A stretch of DNA of 64,000 nucleotides from Ruegeria sp. ANG-S4. GTDB taxonomy: Bacteria; Pseudomonadota; Alphaproteobacteria; Rhodobacterales; Rhodobacteraceae. The stretch lies in NCBI RefSeq assembly GCF_000814005.1, contig NZ_JWLK01000001.1:620001-684000 (forward strand), written 5' to 3'. Position numbers and translations under genes: made by a program. This document shows positions 52,375 through 60,695 of the stretch, one piece after another (position 1 is the stretch's first letter; each line of letters starts with the position of its first letter). The notes beneath the pieces are model-generated. The model saw nothing but the letters and a program-made list of their open reading frames with translations, was not told where the DNA came from and ran no database searches.

Positions 52375-53126
52375 TGGTGTATCAATTTTTTCTGCGACCG
52401 AGTGAAGCAACACCAGTGCCTCCTGCGAACCGAAACCCGAACGCCTTGCCGGTCTATATCCAGATCGCCGAACTGTTGATCCGCGATATCGCAGCCGGTC
52501 GCCTGATTGACGGAGAGCGTCTGCCGCCCGAGCGCGAGATGGCGGTGGAATTGAACGTGTCGGTCGGAACCCTGCGAAAATCGCTCGCTGAACTAGAGAA
52601 AAAGGGGATGCTGGAGCGTATTCAAGGCTCTGGGAACTATGTCCGCGAGACGGGAACGCAAAACAGCGTCTATGCAATGTTCCGGCTGGAGCTGCATGCG
52701 GGGGGCGGCCTGCCACGCGCCGACCTGTTGTCGGTGGATGCTTTGCAAAAACCCTCCGATCTTCCGAAATTTGGAACTTCGGACTTGGGATCACGCGTGC
52801 GCCGGATGCGCTATTTGAATGATACAATTATCGCGATCGAAGAGATTTGGTTGGACGAATCAGCCGGTCTGATTGACCGAAACCTCCTGTCAGACTCTCT
52901 TTATCGTTATTACCAACGCCAATTGGGCTTCTGGGTCACGCGCGCCGAGGACAGAGTTTCGGTACAACCGCTTCCAGATTGGACCCCGCCCGGATTTACC
53001 AAGCCACCCGGTGAAACAGTCGGCTACATCGAACGGTTCAGCTGGTCGGAAAAAGCTGAACCTGTCGAATTCTCAAAAACATGGTTCGATCCGGATCGGG
53101 CCACCTATGTCCAACGTCTGAAGTAA
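52374..53126 (+). CDS. GntR family regulator, HutC/UTRA type
   Basis: 250 residues. A GntR winged helix (about 25-90: PVYIQIAELLIRDIAAGRLIDGERLPPEREMAVELNVSVGTLRKSLAELEKKG) is followed by a UTRA effector domain (about 105-245). It probably controls the divergent catabolic operon and the Gfo/Idh gene 12 bases downstream. No good ribosome-binding site precedes the ATG at 52374; a GTG at 52416 is an alternative start. Confidence 0.9.
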   Translation: MVYQFFLRPSEATPVPPANRNPNALPVYIQIAELLIRDIAAGRLIDGERLPPEREMAVELNVSVGTLRKSLAELEKKGMLERIQGSGNYVRETGTQNSVYAMFRLELHAGGGLPRADLLSVDALQKPSDLPKFGTSDLGSRVRRMRYLNDTIIAIEEIWLDESAGLIDRNLLSDSLYRYYQRQLGFWVTRAEDRVSVQPLPDWTPPGFTKPPGETVGYIERFSWSEKAEPVEFSKTWFDPDRATYVQRLK

Positions 53127-53138
53127 AAGGAAACGCGC

Positions 53139-54236
53139 ATGACCCGGACCATCAATTACGGGCTGATCGGATGCGGAATGATGGGGCAAGAGCACCTGCA
53201 CAATATCGCGCTGCTGGAGGGGGCCCATGTATCGGTGATCTACGAACCGGATCCAGAGATGGCAAAGAAGGCGAAGGCCATTGCGCCGGACGCCGCCATG
53301 GCAGAGTCGGTTCAGACCTTGCTGGCCGAATCCAATCTGGATTGTATTGTCATTGCCAGTCCGAACCATCTGCATGTTGAGCAACTCAGCGAAATCGCAA
53401 AAACCCGCCCCTTGCCCCTGTTGGTCGAAAAGCCGCTGTTTACCGATCCGGATGACTTGGCCCATCTCGAGCAATTGCAGCGGGATTACCCGTGCCCTAT
53501 CTGGGTTGCGATGGAATACCGCTATATGCCGCCAATTGCCGCCCTGATTGAACAGGCCAGCGCTACGGGCGGCGTCAAGATGCTGTCAATCCGTGAACAT
53601 CGGTTTCCCTTTCTGGAAAAGGTCGGGAACTGGAACCGCTTCAACAGAAATACAGGCGGCACCTTTGTCGAGAAATGTTGTCATTTCTTCGATCTGATGC
53701 GTCTGATTTTGCGCTCGGATCCGGTCCGCGTCAGCGCGACCGGCGGACAGGCGGTAAACCATTTGGACGAGACCTACGAAGGCGAAACGCCGGATATTCT
53801 GGACCATGGCTATGTCATCGTTGATTTCGCCTCGGGTGCGCGGGCGATGCTGGAGCTGTGCATGTTCGCTGAAGGCGCCCGTTATCAGGAAGAGATTTCG
53901 GCGGTCGGGCCGAACGCCAAAATTGAAGCTCTGGTTCCCGGACCTGGTCGGTTTTGGCCGGATCATCTTGGGGCGCCGCCTGTTCCGCAGGTCATTGTCA
54001 GCCCTCGCAACCCCAAAGGACCGGTTTCAAAAGACGTCCCCGTCGACCCGAACTTGCTGGCAGCGGGGGATCACAATGGATCAACCTACTACCAGCACCT
54101 TGGATTTCTCTCCGTCGTACGGGGCGAAAAGGAGAAACCAGAGGTCAGCCTGATGGATGGAATTTGGGCCGTCAGGATGGGATTGGCCGCGCAGCAGGCT
54201 GCAAGAACCGGCGAGACCGTTCGCCTGACGGAATGA
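53139..54236 (+). CDS. Gfo/Idh/MocA family oxidoreductase
   Basis: 365 residues. The N-terminal Rossmann motif NYGLIGCGMMGQEHLHNIA, the catalytic lysine region LLVEKPLF (EKP motif) and the conserved C-terminal GGTFVEKCCHFFDLMR define this NAD(P)-dependent sugar/inositol dehydrogenase family. It directly follows the GntR gene and is presumably co-regulated with the divergent monooxygenase-TRAP operon. Substrate unknown. Confidence 0.92.
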   Translation: MTRTINYGLIGCGMMGQEHLHNIALLEGAHVSVIYEPDPEMAKKAKAIAPDAAMAESVQTLLAESNLDCIVIASPNHLHVEQLSEIAKTRPLPLLVEKPLFTDPDDLAHLEQLQRDYPCPIWVAMEYRYMPPIAALIEQASATGGVKMLSIREHRFPFLEKVGNWNRFNRNTGGTFVEKCCHFFDLMRLILRSDPVRVSATGGQAVNHLDETYEGETPDILDHGYVIVDFASGARAMLELCMFAEGARYQEEISAVGPNAKIEALVPGPGRFWPDHLGAPPVPQVIVSPRNPKGPVSKDVPVDPNLLAAGDHNGSTYYQHLGFLSVVRGEKEKPEVSLMDGIWAVRMGLAAQQAARTGETVRLTE

Positions 54237-54323
54237 TTGGCTTACCGCGCGCGACGCGTTCGAACTTGGTTCTGTGCTTGAGGCAGGTTTTGACAGGTTT
54301 CGTCGGAAAGCCCGTCAAAAGCG

Positions 54324-54812
54324 TCATGGCTCGGAATGCGTCAGCGTTCTTTCAAGTATGCGTGTGACCAGTGGGCCAAGATCCGGCGCTTCGGAGTATC
54401 TTGGCCCAGCAATGTTAAGGACACCGACATTTGTCGTCGCAAGCCAAGCGCCAATCTGCTCTGCGCAGGCATCGAGCCCCGCTGAGACATCGACAACACA
54501 ACAGGGCTTGTTCATTTCTTTCGCGAAAACAGCCGTTTGATCAGTGCCCGGACTTTTTGATCCATCCACGAATATTAGGGTCGCATCGCCGGATTCGACA
54601 TTCAGCTGGGTCCTTTCGATGACATCGGCCGAATGCGTCTCTTTCAGCCCGAGGAAGTCATTGGGGATTTCGCCGGCTTCGTTGGTTCGCCCTCGGGGCA
54701 CCCAGCCGCCATAGGGAAACCCATTGTCGCGCGCGAATTCCAGGGCGGCCATATCGACGCCCGTCTGTCCGCCTGCAATGATCTTGAACGGTTTTTGCAC
54801 GCTTTCTTTCAT
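54324..54812 (-). CDS. putative molybdenum-cofactor carrier protein
   Basis: 162 residues from MKESVQKPFK. The Rossmann-like motif KIIAGGQTGVDMAALEFA, GGWVPRGRTNEAGEIP, and RTQLNVESGDATLIF match the MoCo carrier (cpYpsA/MCP) family, which binds and protects molybdenum cofactor. It lies downstream of the molybdenum hydroxylase genes on the same strand, a context that supports the assignment. A strong hairpin at 54890-54923 separates it from that operon. Confidence 0.8.
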   Translation of the reverse strand: MKESVQKPFKIIAGGQTGVDMAALEFARDNGFPYGGWVPRGRTNEAGEIPNDFLGLKETHSADVIERTQLNVESGDATLIFVDGSKSPGTDQTAVFAKEMNKPCCVVDVSAGLDACAEQIGAWLATTNVGVLNIAGPRYSEAPDLGPLVTRILERTLTHSEP

Positions 54813-54889
54813 CCACACACTGTGCGGCAGATTCTATCTGCATGTGAAGTCAGCGCCAAGCGTGTCCACCATTGCTGGGACACGAAGTT

Positions 54890-54923
54890 CCCCACCCCAA
54901 ACAGTGTCACTGTTGGGGTGGGG
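54890..54923 (-). terminator. long hairpin after the molybdenum hydroxylase operon
   Basis: CCCCACCCCAA and CAGTG on the left pair with CACTG and TTGGGGTGGGG on the right, with one bulged A and a tiny loop. It lies 7 bases beyond the stop of the large-subunit gene. No T-run follows on the minus strand, but the stem is very stable. Confidence 0.65.
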
Positions 54924-54929
54924 GATTGA

Positions 54930-57107
54930 TCAGACGAAGTAAACGCCGTTTTCAGTCATAGGAAGTTCGGCAACGCGCAGGTCGAGCATCGCAATGGCGT
55001 TCGCCAAAGCGGGCGCCGATGGTGGCGTGCCGGGTTCACCGATGCCTGTCGGGGCTTCGGTCGAAGCGACAATGTGTGTCTCGATGGCCTTGATGTCTGA
55101 GATACGCAGCGGTTCGTAGTCCGGGAAGTTGGATTGTTCCACAGCGCCGTCAGCCAATGTGATTTGATCGCGCATCGCGTGACCAATTCCATAACCGATA
55201 CCACCTTCGATCTGTGCCTTGATCACGTCGGGGTTCACAGCGATGCCGCAGTCCACCGCGGCTGTAACCTTTTCGATCTGGATTCCATCGTCGAGGTTGC
55301 CCGAGATTTCGACAACTTCTGCCACGTAGGAGCCGAACGACTTGTGCACCGCAATACCTTGCACGTTGCCATCGGCGGGTTTGCCCCAATTGCCTTTCTC
55401 GGCAGCCAACTTCAAAACCGCCGCCTTGCGCTGCTGATCTTTGTCGCCGGACAGATACGCCAGTCGGAACTCGACCGGATCTTTGCCCGCTGCGCTGGCG
55501 GCCATATCCATCATGACCTCCATCACATAAGCCGTATGTGTGTGGCCGACCGAGCGCCACCAGAGAACGGATGTGGCTTTCTCGGTGTCCGTCAGACCAA
55601 TCGACATGCCCGGGATCATATAAGGGTTCTCCGTAACGCCCTCGACAGTGGAATGGTCAATACCGTCCTTGACCAGCATGGCCTCGAACGCGGTGCCCTT
55701 CATGATGGATTGGCCTGCAATCTGATGCTCCCAGCCGACGATTGAGCCGTCACTGTCCAAACCCACACGGACTTTGTGGCCCGCCGCGGGGCGGTAGTAA
55801 CCGCCTCGGATATCGTCCTCGCGATCCCACACCAGCTTCACTGGGCGTGTGCGATCCGTCATGACAAAGGCCAGACCCGCTTCGACCTGATAGTCGGCAT
55901 CCGGGGTTGCGCGTCGCCCGAACGAGCCACCGGCCAGCATCGTCTTGATGTGGATTTTCTCGGCAGGCAGTTCGAAAATCTGCTGGAAGGCCATATGCGG
56001 ACCGGTTGGCATCTGTGCGCCGTCGTGCAGGACGATGTCTCCGTCTGCGGTCTGCTCAATGGTACAATTCAATGGTTCCATCGGGGCATGAGCCAGCAGT
56101 GGGAAATAGAACGTCTTTTCCACGATGGTGTCCGCGTCGTCCACAGCAGCGGTGACAGCGGCCTGGTCGGCCTTGTTCACGTTGTAGACCGGCGCTTGCT
56201 GCAATGCGGTCAAAACCTCATCCCGGATTTCCTGGGATGATCGGGTCTCGGCGGCAGACAGGTCCCACTCGACTTCCAGCGCCTCGCGGGCTTGCATGGC
56301 GGCCCACGTGTTTTCAGCATACACAGCTACACCGTGACCGGTCGGCAAAGCCTGGGCCATGATGAAACCGGTTATGTCCTTGGCGGCGCTGTCGTCGAAA
56401 CTGGCGACAGTACCGCCCCGCTGCGGTGTGCGCTTGATCATCACGACCATCTGGTTGTCCAAATGAACATCCATTGCAAATTTTGCAGCGCCATTCACCT
56501 TGATGGGACTGTCCTTGCGGCGCGTGGCTTCGTTGCCAATGATCTTCCACTCGGATGGATCACGCAGGCGTGGCGTTTCGCTCGGGGCGATCGCCGCCGC
56601 GGCAGCGACAAACTCACCCAGCGGCGCGGATTTGCCGGACCCGGCGATCACGCCTTCCTGAATGTCCAGCGTGGATGCGTCAACGCCCCAGGCGTCTGCG
56701 GCTGCCTTGATCAGCATTTCGCGTGCGTTTGCACCCGCCGTTCGGTACTGCACCCAGGAATTCGCAATTGCGGTCGATCCGCCGGTTCCCTGGAAGGGTC
56801 CGAACAGAGTGTTGTTGTAAACATTCGGGTTGGACGGCGCGAACTCGTAATCGATCTGATCCATTGTCACGCCAAGTTCTTCCGCGATCAGCGAGGTCAA
56901 ACCGGTCGCCGGCCCCTGACCTTTTTCAAAGTGCTTCACAATTGCGATGACATTGCCGTTGCTGTCGATCTTGACGAACGGGTTCAGCATCGCGTCGGCC
57001 GTGTCGGCTGCGGCAATCGCGCCGCGCGCATTTGTGCCGACGTACAAAACCGCGCCGGCGGCGGCGGCGGATTTCAGGAATCCGCGGCGGGAAAGTGTTG
57101 CTGTCAT
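54930..57107 (-). CDS. molybdenum hydroxylase large subunit (IorB-like, xanthine dehydrogenase family)
   Basis: 725 residues from MTATLSRRGFLKSAAAAG, a twin-arginine signal, so the enzyme is exported. The upstream ATG at 57176 adds a leader overlapping the small-subunit gene. Conserved molybdopterin-binding blocks include GGTGS-like FQGTGGSTA, LLAHAPMEPLNC, AGGSFGRRA, and the C-terminal catalytic glutamate in GEPGTPPSAPALANA. Resembles isoquinoline 1-oxidoreductase beta and periplasmic aldehyde dehydrogenases. Paired with the 2Fe-2S subunit 5 bases upstream. Substrate probably an aldehyde or N-heterocycle. Confidence 0.9.
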   Translation of the reverse strand: MTATLSRRGFLKSAAAAGAVLYVGTNARGAIAAADTADAMLNPFVKIDSNGNVIAIVKHFEKGQGPATGLTSLIAEELGVTMDQIDYEFAPSNPNVYNNTLFGPFQGTGGSTAIANSWVQYRTAGANAREMLIKAAADAWGVDASTLDIQEGVIAGSGKSAPLGEFVAAAAAIAPSETPRLRDPSEWKIIGNEATRRKDSPIKVNGAAKFAMDVHLDNQMVVMIKRTPQRGGTVASFDDSAAKDITGFIMAQALPTGHGVAVYAENTWAAMQAREALEVEWDLSAAETRSSQEIRDEVLTALQQAPVYNVNKADQAAVTAAVDDADTIVEKTFYFPLLAHAPMEPLNCTIEQTADGDIVLHDGAQMPTGPHMAFQQIFELPAEKIHIKTMLAGGSFGRRATPDADYQVEAGLAFVMTDRTRPVKLVWDREDDIRGGYYRPAAGHKVRVGLDSDGSIVGWEHQIAGQSIMKGTAFEAMLVKDGIDHSTVEGVTENPYMIPGMSIGLTDTEKATSVLWWRSVGHTHTAYVMEVMMDMAASAAGKDPVEFRLAYLSGDKDQQRKAAVLKLAAEKGNWGKPADGNVQGIAVHKSFGSYVAEVVEISGNLDDGIQIEKVTAAVDCGIAVNPDVIKAQIEGGIGYGIGHAMRDQITLADGAVEQSNFPDYEPLRISDIKAIETHIVASTEAPTGIGEPGTPPSAPALANAIAMLDLRVAELPMTENGVYFV

Positions 57108-57112
57108 CGATC

Positions 57113-57577
57113 TCAAGCCTCCAGAATCTCGGATGCGCGCAGGACGCCGTCGCGAATGCGCTGATAGGTGGCACAACGGCAGGCGTTGCCGTACATGTAC
57201 TCATCGACTTCTTCGGCCGTGGGCTTGGCATTTTCCCGCAGCAGGCCCACGGCGCTCATGATCTGGCCGGACTGGCAGTAGCCGCATTGCACCACGTCCA
57301 GCTCCAACCACGCCTGTTGAACGGCGGCGCCGACCTTGTCCTGATCCATCACCTCGATCGTCGTGATCTCGGCGTCTTCGATGTCTTCAATGTATGTTTG
57401 GCAGGATCGCACCGGTTCACCGTTGAGGTGCACTGTGCAGGCCCCGCAGGAGGCGACACCGCACCCGAACTTGGTGCCTGTCAGTTTCAGTTCATCGCGA
57501 ATAACCCAAAGCAGGGGTGTGCCGGGTTCGGCCTCGACATTGTGTGTCTGGCCATTCAGTTTCAGTGATATTGCCAT
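57113..57577 (-). CDS. 2Fe-2S subunit of molybdenum hydroxylase (IorA-like)
   Basis: 154 residues from MAISLKLNGQTHNV. An N-terminal plant-type ferredoxin domain has GCGVASCGACTVHLNG and a later Cys (VRSCQTY); a C-terminal helical domain has CGYCQSGQIM and NACRCATYQRI for the second cluster. It passes electrons from the molybdenum subunit. The longer frame to 57766 overlaps the SDR gene in antiphase and is not used. It is co-transcribed with the large subunit. Confidence 0.94.
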   Translation of the reverse strand: MAISLKLNGQTHNVEAEPGTPLLWVIRDELKLTGTKFGCGVASCGACTVHLNGEPVRSCQTYIEDIEDAEITTIEVMDQDKVGAAVQQAWLELDVVQCGYCQSGQIMSAVGLLRENAKPTAEEVDEYMYGNACRCATYQRIRDGVLRASEILEA

Positions 57578-57605
57578 GGCGGTAGGGGCTCCCTTTGGCT
57601 GGTGG

Positions 57606-58448
57606 TCAGTTGGAATTTTCAAAGTCGGCGAACGCGTCCGCGTAATCCGGATGCCAACGCGACAGGGCAGGGCGGTTTTCCACAATGTCGCCCAAAGCCC
57701 AAGTGACGCGACGCTTGTCACGGTCCGGGGATACGTCGTTGTCAGGGCAGAGAATGTAGAAATCACCCTTCGACATGTGTTCGATAAGGTGATCGACGGT
57801 CTGTTCCGAGGTCCAGGCAGAGTCGGGCTTTTGCGGAATATGTCGTGCGATCATTCCGGTATACGTGAACCCCGGCACGAACAGATGTGCCGTAATCGGT
57901 GCGTCGACATTCCGCAGTTCGTAAGCCAGTGCTTCGGTGAGAACTTTTACCCCGGCTTTGGAGACATTGTATGCGGGGTTCCCGGGCGGTGTGGTGATAC
58001 CTTGCTTCGAACCGGTGTTGATTACGACAGCTGGTGTGGCAGCTTCTATCATCCGAGGCAGAAAGGCCTGAACACCGTTCAGCACACCGAACAGGTTTAC
58101 ATTGATGGTCTCGCGCCAGGCATCAGGTTCTGTCCAACTGCCGCTTGGGCGCCCTATGCCCGCATTATTCATCAACACGGCCACATTGCCAGCATCAAAT
58201 GCGGCGTCTGCCAACGCTTGAACCGCCGATGCATCGCTGACATCCGTGATCATCGTATGGACTTGGGCGTTGCCTTGCAGATGCCTTTGAATTCGTTCTT
58301 TCGCCTGCTGCAGCGTGTCGCCTGACACATCGGCCAGCATCACGCTCAAGCCTGCCTGCGCGAACCTTTCGGCGGCTGCCAGGCCAACTCCGCTTGCGCC
58401 GCCGGTTACAACGGCAAGGCCGCCAATCTCAATCGCCTGATTGTACAT
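57606..58448 (-). CDS. short-chain dehydrogenase/reductase
   Basis: 280 residues. NAD(P)-binding motif VTGGASGVGLA (about 14-24), NNAG (about 93-96), catalytic serine in INTGSKQG and YNVSK with the Tyr-Lys pair define a classical SDR. It lies 28 bases upstream of the molybdenum hydroxylase small subunit on the same strand and may supply an aldehyde or act on its product. Substrate unknown. Confidence 0.92.
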   Translation of the reverse strand: MYNQAIEIGGLAVVTGGASGVGLAAAERFAQAGLSVMLADVSGDTLQQAKERIQRHLQGNAQVHTMITDVSDASAVQALADAAFDAGNVAVLMNNAGIGRPSGSWTEPDAWRETINVNLFGVLNGVQAFLPRMIEAATPAVVINTGSKQGITTPPGNPAYNVSKAGVKVLTEALAYELRNVDAPITAHLFVPGFTYTGMIARHIPQKPDSAWTSEQTVDHLIEHMSKGDFYILCPDNDVSPDRDKRRVTWALGDIVENRPALSRWHPDYADAFADFENSN

Positions 58449-58470
58449 GTGCGTTCCTCCTCGCTACAAA

Positions 58471-58686
58471 CTAGAGCCCGAGATTTGGCTTCAAGGCTTC
58501 GATGAAAGTTGCGTCAAATTGTGAAGTGTGTGCATCCGTCAAAGTATCGGCGCCGGAACCAGCCCGATCGAACAGCAGCGTGGTGCCGCCGGTTACTTTG
58601 GCCCGGATCAAGTCGGTCACGATACTTGGCATTGATCGCGTTTCCCGACTGAAACAAGCGCCGGTGATGAGTATCGTCTGCGACAT
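58471..58686 (-). CDS. short SDR-like N-terminal remnant or small protein
   Basis: 71 residues starting MSQTILITGACFSRETRSMP. The opening ILITGA resembles an SDR first strand, but the glycine-rich GxxxGxG motif and the rest of the fold are missing, and the sequence ends at GL. It sits 22 bases upstream of a full SDR gene. It could be a decayed SDR fragment or an unrelated small protein. Function unknown. Confidence 0.4.
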   Translation of the reverse strand: MSQTILITGACFSRETRSMPSIVTDLIRAKVTGGTTLLFDRAGSGADTLTDAHTSQFDATFIEALKPNLGL

Positions 58687-58844
58687 GCGGTGTACCTTTT
58701 GCGGATGTTCTAACGAAGGTAGCGCCTCTGAACTCAAACGCGCTGCCTTATTCTCCGAATGATCTGCCTATTTCTCCGGCGACCCGGCCTCGGGTCTTCA
58801 CCGAATGGATGATTGGGATATATTCCGAAGGCACAGGAGGGCGC

Positions 58845-59741
58845 ATGATGGTGTCTAAAAATCTGGTCGAAGACGTTTTTGGTCTGGTGAGCGACAAGAA
58901 CGCGCTGGGTGTCGGCTGCGAAACTGGCGTCGACGGATTTTACGCTTTCGGAAGCCTCGAAACGACCGAGTGCGCCGCCGGTTTCTATGAGCCGATCATG
59001 TGTCTGGTCCTGCAAGGCGCAAAAGAGGCTTACATCGGTGGGCGTGTGGTTCGGTACAGCGCGGGTGATACGCTGATTGTCAGCCACGCCGTACCTGTCG
59101 AGGCGGCAATCATCCAAGCAAGCCCGACAGAGCCCTATGCCGCGCTCGCGCTGAAATTGGATATGGCATTGGCACGCAGCCTCTACGACGAAATCGGTGA
59201 GATTGGTGAGGCTGACGCGAATGTTCATTCATTGGAATCCGCGGCCTCGGATGAGGCACTGGTTGATGCCGTAACCCGCCTGTTCCGGCTGTCTCAGGAC
59301 CCGGTCGAAGCCCGCGCACTTGCGCCGCTGGTTCTCAAGGAAATCCACTTTCGTCTGCTGCGTGCGCATCATGGCGGAATGTTGCGCCAACTTTTGCGCC
59401 ATGAAAGCCCGGCGAGTCGGATATCAAAGACCATTGCTTTCATCCGCAGCAACTACAAGACCAGCATACCGGTTGCGGACCTCGCCGCGGAATCCGGGAT
59501 GAGCCTTTCGGCCTTTCACGAGCATTTCAAAACAGTGACGTCCACATCGCCGCTGCAATACCAAAAAGAGTTGAGATTGCTTGAGGCGCGTCGATTACTG
59601 TTGTCTGGAAGCCTTTCGGTCGCGTCAGTCGCCTATGATGTGGGATACGAGAGCCCGACGCAGTTCAGCCGCGAGTATTCGCGGAAGTTTGGCCTGTCGC
59701 CGAGTGATCAGAAATCCAGCACAATTTTGATGGCCGGGTAG
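58845..59741 (+). CDS. AraC family transcriptional regulator
   Basis: 298 residues. The N-terminal ~150 residues match the AraC_N (YqhC-like) domain (EPIMCLVLQGAKEAYIGG, AGDTLIVSHAVPV). The C-terminal double helix-turn-helix (about 200-290: IPVADLAAESGMSLSAFHEHFKTVTSTSPLQYQKELRLLEARRLL, then VASVAYDVGYESPTQFSREYSRKFG) binds DNA. AGGAGG precedes the chosen ATG. YqhC-type regulators respond to aldehydes and control nearby oxidoreductases; the adjacent divergent SDR/molybdenum hydroxylase genes are plausible targets. Confidence 0.9.
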   Translation: MMVSKNLVEDVFGLVSDKNALGVGCETGVDGFYAFGSLETTECAAGFYEPIMCLVLQGAKEAYIGGRVVRYSAGDTLIVSHAVPVEAAIIQASPTEPYAALALKLDMALARSLYDEIGEIGEADANVHSLESAASDEALVDAVTRLFRLSQDPVEARALAPLVLKEIHFRLLRAHHGGMLRQLLRHESPASRISKTIAFIRSNYKTSIPVADLAAESGMSLSAFHEHFKTVTSTSPLQYQKELRLLEARRLLLSGSLSVASVAYDVGYESPTQFSREYSRKFGLSPSDQKSSTILMAG

Positions 59742-59840
59742 GCCGTGCCAATCGAAACCTGACACTGCCCGTGCCCAGACTCTGCGCCAGCGGGTCTATT
59801 GCGCCTGTTTGTTGGGCGTCAGGTCAATCTGCCGCAGGCC

Positions 59841-59858
59841 TTGTCACATGTATGACAA
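59841..59858. promoter_or_regulatory. inverted repeat TTGTCA-N6-TGACAA upstream of fabI-like gene
   Basis: Perfect 6-bp inverted repeat in the 172-base gap between the AraC and FabI-like genes, 8 bases from the PhaR-type site. A further TGTCAT occurs at 59890. Candidate operator for a second regulator. Confidence 0.45.
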
Positions 59859-59865
59859 TTGAAAA

Positions 59866-59881
59866 TGCTGCACATGCAGCA
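59866..59881. promoter_or_regulatory. PhaR-type site CTGC-N4-GCAG
   Basis: TGCTGCA-CA-TGCAGCA, a perfect 7-bp inverted repeat centred about 41 bases before the FabI-like start. It contains CTGC-ACAT-GCAG, the exact consensus (CTGC-N3-4-GCAG) reported for the Rhodobacter PHA regulator PhaR. Downstream genes are consistent with PHA/acetyl-CoA metabolism. Confidence 0.6.
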
Positions 59882-59913
59882 AAGATAGGTGTCATATTGA
59901 GAGAGACGGTGCC

Positions 59914-60678
59914 ATGTTTCAGATGCGCGGCAAAAAAGCTCTGGTTATCGGTGTTGCCAACGACAGTTCCATCGCTTGGGGGTGCGCCAAAGCTTTGCGT
60001 GCGCAAGGCGCAGATTTGGCAATAACATATCTGAACGAAAAAGCTGAACCCTTCGTCCGCCCGTTGGCCGAAGAGTTGGAGGCGGAAATCGTTATGCCGC
60101 TGGATGTTCAGGACAACGCCCAAACCGACGCTCTGTTTCATGAGATCGCCCGAAAGTGGGGGCGATTGGATACGCTTCTGCACTCGATCGCTTTTGCACC
60201 GCGTGAGGATTTGCATGGGCGCGTCATAGACTGTTCCGCTGAAGGTTTTTGCGTGGCGATGGATGTTTCGGTTCATTCCTTTCTACGCATGATACGCCGG
60301 TGCGAACCCCTGATGCCCGATGGCGGGACCTGCATGACCGTCTCGTTTCAAGGATCCACCAAGGTCGTGGAACACTACAACATGATGGGTCCGGTCAAGG
60401 CGGCGCTGGAAAGCGCAGTTCGCTATGCTGCAGCCGAGCTTGGGCCCAAGGGTATCTCTGTGCATGCACTATCGCCGGGGCCGCTCAGGACACGTGCGGC
60501 CAGCGGCATCGCGGAATTCGACGAATTGCTGGATGCCGCCGCTCAACGCGCGCCGACCCACCATCTTGCCACTATCGAGGACGTCGGTGCGTATGCCGCT
60601 TTTCTGGCAAGCGCCGAAGCCGCGAATGTTACAGGTGGCGTACATCAGATCGACGGCGGCTATAGCATCGTCGCCTGA
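59914..60678 (+). CDS. FabI-like enoyl-ACP reductase/SDR
   Basis: 254 residues. The N-terminus ALVIGVANDSSIAWGCAKAL is the FabI-type NAD-binding signature, and Y155-x6-K162 (YNMMGPVK) the active-site pair. A phenylalanine (F145, VSFQG) stands where E. coli FabI has its first conserved tyrosine (LSYLG). The C-terminus GGVHQIDGGYSI is SDR-typical. It starts an operon with the DUF3141 and MaoC/phosphate acetyltransferase genes, a recurrent alphaproteobacterial arrangement, so it is probably not the housekeeping FabI. Confidence 0.88.
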   Translation: MFQMRGKKALVIGVANDSSIAWGCAKALRAQGADLAITYLNEKAEPFVRPLAEELEAEIVMPLDVQDNAQTDALFHEIARKWGRLDTLLHSIAFAPREDLHGRVIDCSAEGFCVAMDVSVHSFLRMIRRCEPLMPDGGTCMTVSFQGSTKVVEHYNMMGPVKAALESAVRYAAAELGPKGISVHALSPGPLRTRAASGIAEFDELLDAAAQRAPTHHLATIEDVGAYAAFLASAEAANVTGGVHQIDGGYSIVA

Positions 60679-60695
60679 CGAGAAAGGAGTCAGTG

